A stretch of DNA of 64,000 bases, taken from Adiantum capillus-veneris (Eukaryota > Streptophyta > Polypodiopsida > Polypodiales > Pteridaceae). The notes under the pieces are model-generated. The model saw only the letters and a list, made by a program, of their open reading frames with translations, was not told the origin of the DNA and searched no databases. Position numbers and translations under genes: made by a program. This document shows positions 23,620-34,450 of the stretch, one piece after another. The stretch is from the NCBI GenBank assembly GCA_014529385.2, contig CM043963.1, forward strand, positions 79,074,412 to 79,138,411, written 5' to 3'. Positions within the stretch are counted from its first letter, which is position 1. Each line of letters starts with the position of its first letter.

Positions 23620-23960
23620 TAAAAAATCATTCACTTAGCCATCATTCCCACATGAAAATAGGCGGCCTTATTGCCAAGCCCCTTCCCCCTGTTCCAAGAA
23701 TACGCATGCTCGTTGACCTAGGCAATGGCCAAGTAATGCCAATTACACACCCACGTTGCACATGTTTTGCAATCAATGTACTCCAAAAAACATCTTGGAC
23801 ATCAATCTCATTAATAGTGTTGTTCTTTCCAAAGCGCAACACATTTAGTATACATATCAATCAAAGCATCGTTGGACCCAACACTAGGTCTACATATCAA
23901 CTAAAACATTGCAAAGCACAACATCTGTCTCGAATGACCGCTATCTAGCAATACTGCAAA
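23620..23960 (-). pseudogene. PPR fragment
   Basis: The minus strand reads NDALIDMYTKCVALWKEQ and, in a shifted frame, IDVQDVFWSTLIAKHVQRGC. This matches a PPR S-motif followed by the VVSW..LIAG.. start of the next P-motif. It is too short and broken to be functional and is probably a relic of the same kind as the 6-8 kb pieces. Confidence 0.6.
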
Positions 23961-24188
23961 AACAATCCAAAGTTCCCTTGCCACTGCAATGTTCAGCATA
24001 TCCTTCAATCACCACATTACAAGAGACAAAATTCTAGAAAATAAACCCCTCAAGCACTCTTTGCATTATAAAGTGCACCACAAAACCTAGGCATCACAAA
24101 ACATGACATATTTTTCCCAATAGCATAATCCAACTCGATAACAGATGTCAACGATACTATCCAAAATTCGATATCATGGTAAACACAA

Positions 24189-25090
24189 CTATAAAGTGGT
24201 GCTTCTTAACAGAACGTTATTCGGTACCTTAAAAGTGTGTTAAACCACTGAAAAGTGGTGCTTTTTAACCTGAACATTATTTGGTTTAAAGTGGTAAACA
24301 CCAATAAAGTGGTGCTCACCACTTTTTGTGATTCAAATCACATTTAAGTGGTGTTTATAGTGGTGAAGACCACTATAAAGTGGTGAACATCACTATAAAG
24401 TGATGAACATCACTATAAAGTGGTGCTTCTTAACTAGAATGTTATTCGGTACCTTAAAAGTGTGTAGGACCACTGAAAAATGGTGCTTCTTAACCTGAAC
24501 GTTATTTGGTATAAAGTGGTAAACACCAATAAAGTGGTGGTCACCACTTTTTGTGGTTCAAATCACATTTAAGTGGTGGTGCGTGATGGCCAACCACTTT
24601 CAGTGCTGTAGAACCACTTTTTAGTGATGCTTTACAAAAGTGCAATAATCGTTAGTTCTGCATCTTTGCTAAAAGTGGTGGTTAAGTGCTTTTAAGTGAT
24701 GAAGCTTTACAAGGAGATACCACATTCTATTGGTGTAGCACCACTTTTTAGGAGTGTAGCACCAGTTTTAAGTTGTGTACAACAATTCACATCGGTGTAG
24801 CACAATTGATCAGTGGTTCAGCCCACTTTTAATTGCTGGAGCACCACTTTAAAGTGGTGAAGAAACACCAAAAGGGGATGTATCACTAGAAAATAGTGGT
24901 GTAGCAGGACTTTTTAGTGTTACCTAACCAGTTTTAAGTGGTTGAGAACCATTTAGTGGTACACCACCACTTAAAAATTTTGCAGTACCACTGAGAATGG
25001 TGCCGAAATAATTTCAACCACTTCTTATTGTTGATAAAACAAGTTTAATTATGGCTCATTACATACTAACATGCATTCTTATATGTTTTT
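24189..25090. repeat. AGTGGT/ACCACT half-site array 1
   Basis: Dozens of short half-sites occur, many paired as CCACT-N4-AGTGG (CCACTGAAAAGTGG, CCACTATAAAGTGG, CCACTTTAAAGTGG) or back to back (AAGTGGTGCTCACCACTT). A larger direct duplication of about 225 bp is visible (ATTCGGTACCTTAAAAGTGT recurs). The array stops where a TTTTTACAG acceptor and the first exon begin, so it probably occupies an intron or the 5' flank. Confidence 0.9.
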
Positions 25091-25094
25091 ACAG

Positions 25095-27304
25095 GGAGGT
25101 GGACAGTACCACGAGTGGCCTTACCCACTCAAACAAAATTTTGCTTCACCAAGGAAGATTTTCATACCGAATATGGGCTATGCTTGGTTGGCCAAGATCC
25201 GAAGCTCCTATGTGATGATGATTTCTCAGATGAGGAGTGGCTTAGTGTATGGCTTTACAAGCGCCACCAAAAGGAGAAGATGCATTTAAAGCGGCTGAGA
25301 CGTGAAATGTATGAAGAATGTCTCCTGCTATACCACAAAGTATATCAGGGAGCTCCTCCAAACAACGAGGTAGGTCAATAGGAAATTGGAGAAATGGAGG
25401 TCCACAAACGGTCCATGTCTTGGAAGCGAGTGGAAATTTAATGCAGAAAATATGCCTAATTACACTGACAGTACTGGCACAAGCTTTGACTGGCAGACAT
25501 ACTCAGGTGGACATCAATTTCCAGGGCAGGCTAAGGAGGAATTTCTAAAGAAGCGGGCCTTTGGCTCGATGGGAACATTTGGAATGTCAAATGTTTCCTT
25601 GACTACATTTTCTGCGTCAACGGGCGGCTGATGTAGCAGCTATTTCTAACGTGAAGGCTAATGCTGCTTAAAAGCTAAAAGAGAAGCAGCAATGTCTTGA
25701 AGCAATAAAAATTGCTTTAGATCAATCAAAGACAAAGAGAGATGAGCAGGTTGGTTTGATGCGAGGCGCCGCCAAGATCGTAGAGAGACTAAAGAAGGAT
25801 ATGGAGGAACTCAAGTTGCATAAGGCTGGGCTTGTACCAAACGAGGAAGCAATGGCAAAGCTTGAGACCTTGATTCAAATCAGAAAGGAGGCTCTCAAAG
25901 ACATGGGACTTGATATTGAAGTGCACAATCTCGATAACCTAGGTGAAGAGGCAACACAGTTACAGGTATGTAAGCTTGATTGATTCACCTAGTAGTAGTT
26001 GATATTGCTTAAAAGTGGTTAAACTCTAATTAGGAAAAAATGGTTAGAGACCATTTTATATGGTAAAAGACCACTTAAATGTGTTTATATAACACTCTTA
26101 AGTGGTACCACATAAAGTGATGAAGACTCTTGAAAGTAATGCACAAACACTTCTACTGTTTTATAAAGTACGCGGTGCTATTTTTTTACAAGGTCAGCAT
26201 GACACTTTGTTATGGGAAGTAGAAGTGGCGACAGGGCATCTTCGATTTGTGGAAACGATTATTAATTTGTTCAAGTCAAGAATGCCTATCCTTCCTGTCA
26301 GGCTGCCTGTTCATTTGGGATCGGACAATAGCTGTGTGCAGTTAGGTGATTGTGTTGCTTATGGGATGTCTATCATGCAGACTGTTGTTTCCGGTGTCTA
26401 CATGCTCCGGTGTCAACATCCGTATCACCCACTTTGTTTTGTAACTGCCTATAAGTCTGCCGGCCAGTGTCTATTTCATGGATGTGAGGAACCTTTAAAA
26501 GATGCTTCGAAGCTGCTGGCACCTGGAGAGGCAAACATGGATGAGCATGTTGGTACAGGTAATCGATGTTTTTATACCTTATGATATGAAGCTAATTGTA
26601 GATTCATTTCTTGACCATTTTGTTTCTTTTCTCCATGTAATTGCAGAGAAAGATCCAATGGAAGGCATCTTTGGATCTCCTGTTGATGGAATTGGTAATA
26701 TTCTGTGGAACATTCTTCTCTTTGAATGTTCACATAACTTAATATTGAGTATTATTACATTGTATTTTATGTAGCACACTCCCAAGCTGGGTCATCACGC
26801 AAGCCCAATATTGATACCATGTGTGGTGGGTGGGGGGATAAGAATGCATCCTAGAAACAAGCAGGTGAAGACACTCCGGACCAACAAAAGGCAGAAAAAA
26901 GAGCTAAAAAAAGAGCAGATGTAGTGGGAGCTCAAGGTGATGCATCCAAGGAGTCAGCCGAGGTGCCTCTGAAGCCAGAACTTGCAATGAACAAAGACAT
27001 AGAGCACGCTGAAAAATCATCTAAGAAGCCAATTGAAAAGGATACAACAGTGAACTTGTCTGATGAGGACTCAGAACTTCTTATTTCAGAGGTTTGTGCA
27101 GAGATTTTGGGGCGTAGGAAAAAGAGGAGCAACATTGAAGAGCGCGCCACACCAAAGACAAAAGCTAAGGTTGCATCCGAGCCTCCAGAGCCTACTCCAG
27201 GAGGTAAAAAATCCAAGGAGCCTTCATCTGCTCGGAAAAAGACTAACCTCCAAGCACCCAACCTTAAACCTCCCAAACCAAAGTCCCGCAAGAAACTTCT
27301 GTAG
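25095..27304 (+). pseudogene. Split gene: coiled coil, RING-like zinc motif, basic tail
   Basis: Exon one starts after TTTTTACAG. It encodes CDDDFSDEEWLSVWLYKRHQ and EKMHLKRLRREMYEE, then after a frameshift a linker, then an alpha-helical coiled coil (IVERLKKDMEELKL..., LETLIQIRKEALKDMGL) ending at ACAG|GTATGT (25,965). Exon two (26,198-26,558) follows in phase 0 and contains SCVQLGDC, then CQHPYHPLC and CLFHGC, a RING-H2-like ligand set. Exon three is 26,647-26,694. Exon four (26,775-27,304) ends in Lys/Pro-rich repeats (KKSKEPSSARKKT, PKPKSRKKLL). Splice phases agree throughout. One frameshift near 25,370, another near 25,630, and stops near 25,670 and 26,850 break it. The function is unknown; a nuclear DNA- or ubiquitin-linked role would be guesswork. 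The N-terminal exon is not identified. Confidence 0.6.
26006..26120. repeat. AGTGGT half-site cluster in intron
   Basis: Sites such as AAAGTGGTTAAAC, GACCACTTAAA and AAGTGGTACCACATAAAGTG lie within the 25,966-26,197 intron of the split gene. Confidence 0.8.
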
Positions 27305-27682
27305 CTCCTATTAACCTTTTGTGCTTTGTAGCCTCTTTGTAATTTTGTCTTTGTATCCTCATTTTGATGATAATGAAACGAAGGCTTTATTTTTCGTTCA
27401 CTAGTTGTTTATTGCTCATTGATTGTCTATTTATTGTACTCATATTGTTCATTGACTGTCTATTTATTGTACTCGTATTGTTCTTTCCGACATCATCATG
27501 AGCATCTTCAAGTAGAGCTTATTTTTTCTCTCCAGTATCTCCTGCCAAGTGGACTGTTGCCATAGAATTTTAGGAAATTAATGAAATGGAAATCAATAGC
27601 CTGGAAGGTATACTTTTCAAGTGTATTTTGAAAAGGTTAATATGTCAGTCTAATTGAGGTTTTTAAGGCATGGTACTTGTCT
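27305..27682 (+). other. Intergenic spacer between the two plus-strand genes
   Basis: AT-rich, with GATTGTCTATTTATTGTACT repeated twice (27,421-27,480, period about 47 bp). It presumably holds the 3' UTR of the upstream gene and the promoter of the phosphatase ORF. An upstream ATG at 27,670 opens an 8-codon uORF overlapping the phosphatase start. Confidence 0.5.
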
Positions 27683-28543
27683 ATGGCAAAACTTAGCTGG
27701 ATTGGAGATGTTCAAGAACCAGATGAGAAGGTTGAAGACATAGCAGCTAAGCAGGATGCAGAGCAGGGTGCAGATGTGACACCAGATAAAGTAGAGGAAG
27801 ACCAGGAACCAACAATTTGCCCCGAAATTGAGGAGATTTCGCCAAACTGCCTTGGATGGGGATATCTTGTTTCGAATTTCTGCAAGATCAAAAAGCTCAT
27901 CATCCTTGATCTCGATGGACTATTCATGAAACGAGATGTAACCAAACGTGATCCAAAGACTAGACAACTTAAACACCCTCCACGTCCAGCTTCCGACAGA
28001 GTTAAACTAAAAAGAGTGGACGAGAAGTTGTGGATCTACTACCGTAGAGATGTTGAGCAATTTGTTTGGGATTTGAGGCAAATAGCAGATGCAATGATTT
28101 GGAGCACTTGTACTGCTGCTAACATTGATCATATCCTCAGTACATGTTGGCCAGACATATGGGAACATAGGACTTATTACTTTAGGGATCTCTTCTCAAA
28201 CTGGAAATGTGAAAAGTGGTCGTATTTTGAAGAGATTGTTGGAGCTCCAAGAGACCTTGCAGGTGAATCTGTGTCTTTCAAGCCCCTTTACCATGTTTGG
28301 AACAAGTTTCCAGAATACGACTCCTCTCGAACATTGTTGGTAGATGACTCCAAATATAAAAATCTGCGCAATGTCTGGGACAACTGTATATGTCCACCCA
28401 CCTTTGATCCTCTTGATGAAGAACAAGACCTTGATTACCTCACGCGCACACTGTTGCCATGGCTGTGCAGATGGGCACTAACCCCAATACCCTGGAGTAT
28501 ACAAAGGCAAACCCCATCAGCAATCCCAAAGATGAACTTTTGA
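27683..28543 (+). CDS. FCP1/NIF-type HAD phosphatase-like protein
   Basis: A single open exon of 286 codons. After an acidic N-terminal region (residues 5-50) comes an FCP1-homology domain. Motif I is LIILDLDGLF (73-81) with both aspartates. Motif II is MIWSTCTAANID (138-149), equivalent to VWSSR..N.D. A lysine lies in SFKPLYHVW (198-206), and the acidic pair is TLLVDDSKYK (217-226), followed by CICPPTFDP. This is the plant branch that resembles CTD small phosphatases and often degrades motif I to DLNG, which is not the case here. Family members dephosphorylate Ser in RNA polymerase II tails or other proteins; the substrate here is unknown. The first in-frame ATG is used. Its neighbours are a broken zinc-motif gene upstream and a transposase-like gene facing it, so it may be a captured cellular gene. 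It is the best-preserved ORF in the window. Confidence 0.75.
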   Translation: MAKLSWIGDVQEPDEKVEDIAAKQDAEQGADVTPDKVEEDQEPTICPEIEEISPNCLGWGYLVSNFCKIKKLIILDLDGLFMKRDVTKRDPKTRQLKHPPRPASDRVKLKRVDEKLWIYYRRDVEQFVWDLRQIADAMIWSTCTAANIDHILSTCWPDIWEHRTYYFRDLFSNWKCEKWSYFEEIVGAPRDLAGESVSFKPLYHVWNKFPEYDSSRTLLVDDSKYKNLRNVWDNCICPPTFDPLDEEQDLDYLTRTLLPWLCRWALTPIPWSIQRQTPSAIPKMNF

Positions 28544-28747
28544 GTCTAGTCTTTGAGCACTTTGTTATAAATGGAGATGAATGAGATTGTACATCCGGAA
28601 GTGCCAGAAACGTTATATATTGTACATTCTTGGTGGATATGTAGACGTTTCTGGATAATTGTTGTAATATACTTTTTGTAATATACAAAAGTTCTGGAAC
28701 TTTACTGTCTCTGCACTATACATGTCTCTACACTTCTGAATGTCTCA

Positions 28748-29034
28748 GAACCACTTTTTAGTGGTGCTAAACCCCTAAACCGTGGTTAAATTTTTATTAT
28801 GTTATTGCAACAGTTTTTCTGGAACTGCAACACCATTTAATGGTGATGTTTGGGGGGAGTGATGAAGCATTCTTAACCACTTTTTAGTGGGGCTAAACCA
28901 CTTTTTAGTGGAGCTAAACCACTTTTTAGTGGTGCTAAACCACTTTAGTACCACTAAAAAGTGGTAAATTTTTATTGAGTTTTTCTGAAACTGCAACACT
29001 TTTTAGTGGTGATGTTTGGGGAGGGAGGGGGGAG
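28748..29034. repeat. AGTGGT half-site array between convergent genes
   Basis: Contains near-identical dyads CCACTTTTTAGTGG repeated several times (28,751; 28,876-28,935) and CCACTAAAAAGTGG (28,951). A GGTGATGTTTGGGG segment is also duplicated (28,842 and 29,009). Confidence 0.92.
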
Positions 29035-29136
29035 TGGTGAAGCATTCTCAAAAACCAACATGTCAATTCCATCGTACGTTTACACCAATTCCATCTTGTT
29101 CAATCTTTCACTAGATGATATAAAATCAGATTTGAT

Positions 29137-32100
29137 TTACAATTCAAAGGGCATGCTATTGTATATTGCGTCATGGTTTTCATTGGAAAGTTCGAACACT
29201 TCTCCTATGCCATCGAGCACTATAGGCTCCATAGGCAACTTTATTGTCCTTATCAAGTGGGAATATATGAAAACTACTGGCTTGTTATCCCACAGCTCAT
29301 ACAAGTTTGCTTGTAGGGATTTATACCAATGGCCCGTGACCATCTAAGTATGCTTCTCTATCTTGTTGCCCCATGCATCAATTTGCTCGTTAGTTGTTAG
29401 GCCCTTAGCTACTACACACTTCAAAATGTAGAAGTCAACAGCCTCCTCATTATTCTCTTCAGAAGTGACAACAAAATTGTCTCCAGGTGTGAGAGCATCG
29501 CTTAAGGAGTCATAATGACCTGCATAAGTGGCACCATGGAACTCCTCATCGTCTGAGTCTCCGTATGACTGGGAATCATTAGCAAGTGGCTCCAAAGTGT
29601 GATATTGCCACGTCTCCACATGTGATCTGTTCATACACTTTCTCCAATGGCCAAGCCTGCAAGGAAAACAAAAGCATGACAACCATTTTGATCGCAATGC
29701 ACAAGTGTTGTTCTCAGCCTATACCCATTCACACAGTGCATTGCTCTTGAGCCCATTAATGGTTTGCAGTCCCATTGTTGGGATCGCTGAACATCACCTT
29801 GCTTGACCTCCCAGAACACCCTACTGACCTCCCTCTTTTTCTTGTCATACATAGTAGTTGCTCCAATACTGAGATGCATTCTCAAAAAAGAGACAACTTC
29901 AACTGCACAAGTCAACGCACGCTATTTTTCTTCAATTGCTCATGAGTTAGAGCCCTTTTAATGACAGCCCAAGCCCCAACATGTTCCCCCTTTCCATGCC
30001 AGTAAGGCTCCAATATCTAGCAACAAAGTAAAACGGTCGCTTTGCTTTAAATTGTGAAGCTGCGCCATCTGACCAAACCCAATGTTTTTTAAAGCTTAGC
30101 CCTTGATCTCTCAACCATTGAGCATGTAAGAGAAAAGCATGTTGCACAAATAAGGTGTCATGTTGTTTATCATCTGAGACAAAAAAGTGCATGGTCTTCT
30201 TTATTGCACCTAATGCGATGTGAAAATAAGTAATCGGGACAAAGATAGTGACCTGCTTAGTGTACCAATGCATTGACTGGATCTCATTTTGCTCCTTGAA
30301 GGAGTAGTTCTCTGCAAAGTCAACGACGGAGACAACCACATCATCTGGAAACAAAGAAATGAAGTCCTTGAACTGTTGTGCTTGCCACCTAAATATAAAA
30401 TTGTGAGTGACATACTTCTTCAAGTGGTCTTGGTACACTCGCAAAAGTTCTCTAGACAGCATTTTCTTGTGGACAATGTCTTTCACAGTGCTCTTTCTAG
30501 CTTCATTGTTTAATCCAGTAGCACCCACTATATTTTCAAAAAACTTCACAGATACTTGCTTACTCTGCTCAACTTCTTCTCTTGGACAGATCTGAATATT
30601 ACCTACACCGCATGCATTGCATGTTCCCATTAAGCATTGGTAGCTATGGGAACTATGTTCTGCAAGTATAGGGCAGAGTATAGACTCCAACAGTGAAGTG
30701 GTACTCATACTTGCATTTTTGTATGCAAGACATCCATGGTTGAAAACTTCATCATGATGAAGGCATATAGGGCAGTTGCACATGCAGCAAGAACCATGAA
30801 GATCAAAACTTCGAGTCCGCATGTGATTTATTGCCTCTTTAAGGAAAATCATTTGTACATGCACAATACAACAGCAGGTGTAGCGATCCCTCAATTTTCG
30901 GACAAAGAACGGTTTCATAGACTCGAAGCAACGTTGCAAAATCTGAATATCTGCATACTTTGTCTTGAATCTTAAATAAAGCTCCACCTGCAATATACAT
31001 ATATACAAATGTTAAAAATAAACTTAGCATTCAAAATTGGTTAAATTGTTTCAAAACATTAAAAAGTGATTCTATATCACTAAAAACTGGTGTGCACCAC
31101 TAAAAACTAGTAATGATACATTCAGTAGTATTGTTTTACATGTGAAAATAATGCACCACAAATACAAATTAGTGTAGAAACTAGTAACCATACAAAAAGG
31201 TAAAATATTAAGAGGTTGTGTGAGGACAACTTAATAGTGGTGAGAAACCGCATTCAGCGTAACTAAAAAGTGGTTTGGCACGACTTAAAAGTGAATTCAA
31301 ACCACTTGACGGTGATGAACCGCCAATAAAAAATGGTGTGCACTGCTTGAATATGGTGGGCAACGATTAAAAAGTGGTGAGTAAGGACATGAAAGTTCTA
31401 GGGAAGTTCAGAACTAGCACTTAAAAAGTAGCTGGGGGGGACAAAATACTAGGCGACAGACCAGCATTAGCACTAGATAGTAGTCCAACACAACTTGAAA
31501 GTGGAGGAGCTCTTGTGAAAAGTGTTTGATGACCACTTTAGAGTGGTGAGCGACTAGTTCAAAGTGTCCAGTCACCAATTAAAATCTAGCACTTAAAAAG
31601 TAGTTGGAAGGGACAAAATACTAGGCGACATACCAGCATCAGAACTATATAGTGGCCCAACACAACTTGGAAGTGGAGGAGCTCTTGTGAAAAGTGCTTC
31701 ATGACCACTTGAGAGTGGTGAGCAACTACTTCAAAGTGGGAAGTCACCACTTGAACGCGGATTTTGGTCACTTGAATGCGGTTTTTGGACACTTGAAAGC
31801 GGGAACTTGCCACTTGATTGCAGTGACAAGGTTTTAGCTACCACTTGAAAGTGGTGTCTTGCCACTTGGGAGTGGTGCCTCATCACTTGCATGGAGTGAT
31901 GACTGACGTAGTGACTTAGCACATGAAAGTGGTGTCTCACCACTTGATGACCACTTGAAATTAGTGAGCAACTACTTCAAAGTGTGCAGTCACCACTTGA
32001 ACGCTGATTCTGGTCACTTGAATGCGGTGTCTGGCCACTTGAAAGCGGGAGCTTGCCGCTTGATTGCAGTGACCAGGTTTAAGCTATCACTTTAAAGTGG

Positions 32101-34080
32101 TATCTCACCACTTGATGACCACTTGAGAATGGTGAGAAACTAGTTCAAAGTGGGTAGTCACCACTTGAATGCGGATTCAAGTCATTGGAATGCGGTGTTT
32201 GGCCACTTGAAAGTGGTGTCTCACCACTTAGGAGTGGTGTCTCACCACTTGCATGGAGTGATGACTAACGTAGTACTTTGCACATGAAAGTGGTGTCTCA
32301 CCACTTGATGACCACTTGAGAGTGGTGAGAAACTAGTTCAAAGTGGGCAGTCACCACTTTAACGCGTTTTCTTGTCACTTGAATGCGGTGTCTGGCCACT
32401 TGAAAGCGGGAACTTTTCGCTTGATTGTAGTGATAAGGTTTTAGTTACTACTTGAAAGTGGTGTCACACCACTTGCATGGAGTGATGGACTGACGTAGTG
32501 AATTAGCACATGAAAGTGGCTTCTCACCACTTGAATGCGGTCAGACACCACGTAAAAGTGGTTTTTGTACGTGTAAGTGTTGTGTGCACCGCTTCATTGT
32601 GGTGTGACAGCACTTGTAAGTGTTTACTAACAAAATGTGTTCAAACTCCACTAATATGGTTTTGGTTACCATCATAAGGTGGTGGGCACCATTCATGCAG
32701 TAGCAGTAAAAAGTCTATGGCACTACTATAACTGTTGCACCATGACTAAAAGCTGCTACATCACTTGGAAAAAGTGAGCTGCACCACCAAAAATGTTTGC
32801 ACCTGTAACACCCGTACGAGTTTGTAAAACACGTCTGTTAGCATTAGGTAAACAAGACTTTTTAGTGGGTGAACACCACTTTGTAGGGTTTATGGTGAAG
32901 CGTTGGTGCATTTCTAGTAAAAACTGTTTCTTAAACATTAAAACCTGCTGCAAAACATCAAAAACTAGTTCAAACACACTAAAAAGTGGTGTGGAAACAC
33001 AAGTAAAAGTGCTTCAAAAACATTTAGAACTATTGATCAAATTTTAGAAGTGGTTCAGATACAATTAGAGACCAATATAGTAATGTTTCACCACTTTTTA
33101 ATGTTGCAGCACCACTAGAAAGTGGTGCAAAACACCAAAACAAGCTGTAGCACTAATAAAAAGAAGTATAGAAACATAATGTTGTGGCAGTAATGAGTTG
33201 TAGCACCAATAAAAAGTGCTATAGAAACATAATTTTGTAGCAGGAATATGAGTTGTAGCACCAATAAAAAGTGCTAAAAAGTATATCAATTACCTGAGGC
33301 TCCTCAAGAAGGTGGATTGGATGCTTTACATATGAACATCTAGCTAGTCTCTTACTGCAAACATCTTTCTTGTTGGGGGACACCCTCGTCTCATCCGTCC
33401 AAAATTGAAAGACTATGTCTTTAACAGTTTGAGTGATGTGAGTTCTCCGTGCATCATCTCTATGACACGCAGATGCAGGGAACGAACCATCGGATTCACT
33501 TGACACTATTAAGTGATGTTTGGCTGAATATAAGTTTCTTTTGTGGATCTCCATATGCTTGGCAGCTTGCGGTATGCTCATGTCAGTGTTTTGCTCCTTG
33601 CTTCCACCATTCACCAACACCATCATTGCTGATTTCTTCACAAAAAAACTCTTCTGAAGATCTTGGGACATTCACATGATTCAAAGTGTTGCGGATGTTT
33701 CTCAGCATAATTGCTTCCAACTCTTTGGATTTACTCTGCATAGTAAGGAAGCAAGGATGTTGAAGAAGTTCATCAAAGATTTCCTTCCTACCACTTGCAT
33801 CCATTCCCACGGTTAATGTATCAAAGTGTTGTACCATAGATTGACATATCCTTCGTTTCTTTCTTTCATTCATCTCCCCTGTATCGCTTTTTGTCACAAA
33901 GTTGACCGTTGCCTTATGTTGCTTTTGTTTCTGAGCAGCCCAATATTCCCTCACTAATTTTCTGCGCTGAAGTTGAGCTTCTCTACTCAATGACGATGAG
34001 CTGATAGACATTTCTTCACTGTGCTCCATTGTTGCAGTACTTTCAAAGGATTGCTCTACAAGAAATACAATACAAATCAT
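29137..34080 (-). pseudogene. Transposase-like gene with a 2.3-kb repeat-filled intron
   Basis: Exon two (34,055-33,294) starts after TTTCTTGTAG with an ATG at 34,029 (MEHSEEMSISSSS). It has a coiled basic region and, after a frameshift near 33,600, FWTDETRVSPNKKDV and YVKHPIHLLEEPQ, ending at CAG|GTAATT. The intron (33,293-30,988) splices in phase 0 to exon three: VELYLRFKTKYADIQ, a Cys-rich segment (CCMCNCPICLHH, CNACG), VVSVVDFAENYSF, SDDKQHDTLFVQHAF, WVWSDGAASQFK. A one-base frameshift then leads to GHGKGEHVGAWAVIKRAL. The two Asp boxes plus the HGKGEH box look like an RNase H-fold DDE/D core. The last acidic position seems changed to Val, which is an inference. A C-terminal part (DNFVVTSEENNEEAVDFYI..., one in-frame stop at 29,344, then HWYKSLQANLYELW) looks BAH-like. 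From memory, similar unnamed ORFs occur in animals and seed-free plants; family unnamed here. Confidence 0.6.
31040..33290. repeat. AGTGGT half-site array with higher-order repeats, inside the intron
   Basis: This is the longest array. Dyads CCACTTGAGAGTGG, CCACTTGGGAGTGG and CCACTTGAAAGTGG recur. A composite unit begins GATGACCACTTGAGAGTGGT or a variant near 31,528, 31,702, 31,948, 32,114 and 32,308, spaced about 165-245 bp, with GAAAGCGGGA and TCACTTGAATGCGGTG as internal markers. The array fills almost the whole intron between phase-matched splice sites. Confidence 0.92.
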
Positions 34081-34167
34081 AACTACACGCTCTACGTTTA
34101 ATTAATACATGGCACTTCTTGCACTAATTAGCAAGATACTAACAAAGCATAATAAGTGTCTACATAC

Positions 34168-34450
34168 CTCAAGAATCATCAAGTACAAGAGGAACCTATA
34201 GAGATAGAGTTTGTAAGAGAGAGAGAAAGAGTGCTAAGAGAGAGAGAGATGAGCGCGAGCTCAGACACAGAGGATCCATGCTTAGAGAGAGAAAGAGAGA
34301 GAGAGAGGGGGCTGAGCGATACAGATAGCTCAGCAAGAGCTCTGTGAGAGAGAGACGGAGAGGAGCTAGATAGAGCCCCAAGGGAGATCTCAAGGACAAA
34401 GAAAGCTCAGACAGGTTGTAGTGGGAAAGAAGCGGCGGACAATAACCTAG
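34168..34450 (-). promoter_or_regulatory. CT-rich leader exon of the transposase-like gene
   Basis: On the minus strand a CT-rich stretch runs to TTGAG|GTATGTAG, a good splice donor. The next acceptor (TTTCTTGTAG, 34,056) opens the first coding exon 112 bp later. CT-rich leaders are common in plant 5' UTRs. The start of transcription is not located and the right boundary is arbitrary. Confidence 0.4.

Noticed and set aside
26932-27291. Minus-strand open frame of 119 codons
   Set aside because: Antisense of the Lys/Pro-rich tail exon, which has matching splice phase on the plus strand.
24189-33290. Half-site arrays as a CRISPR-like repeat-spacer array
   Set aside because: Repeats are 5-7 bp, unevenly spaced and in both orientations in a plant genome; no cas genes.
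34156-34399. Open frames rich in Arg-Glu or Ser-Leu near 34.2-34.4 kb
   Set aside because: Low-complexity GA-rich DNA; better explained as a CT-rich leader on the minus strand.
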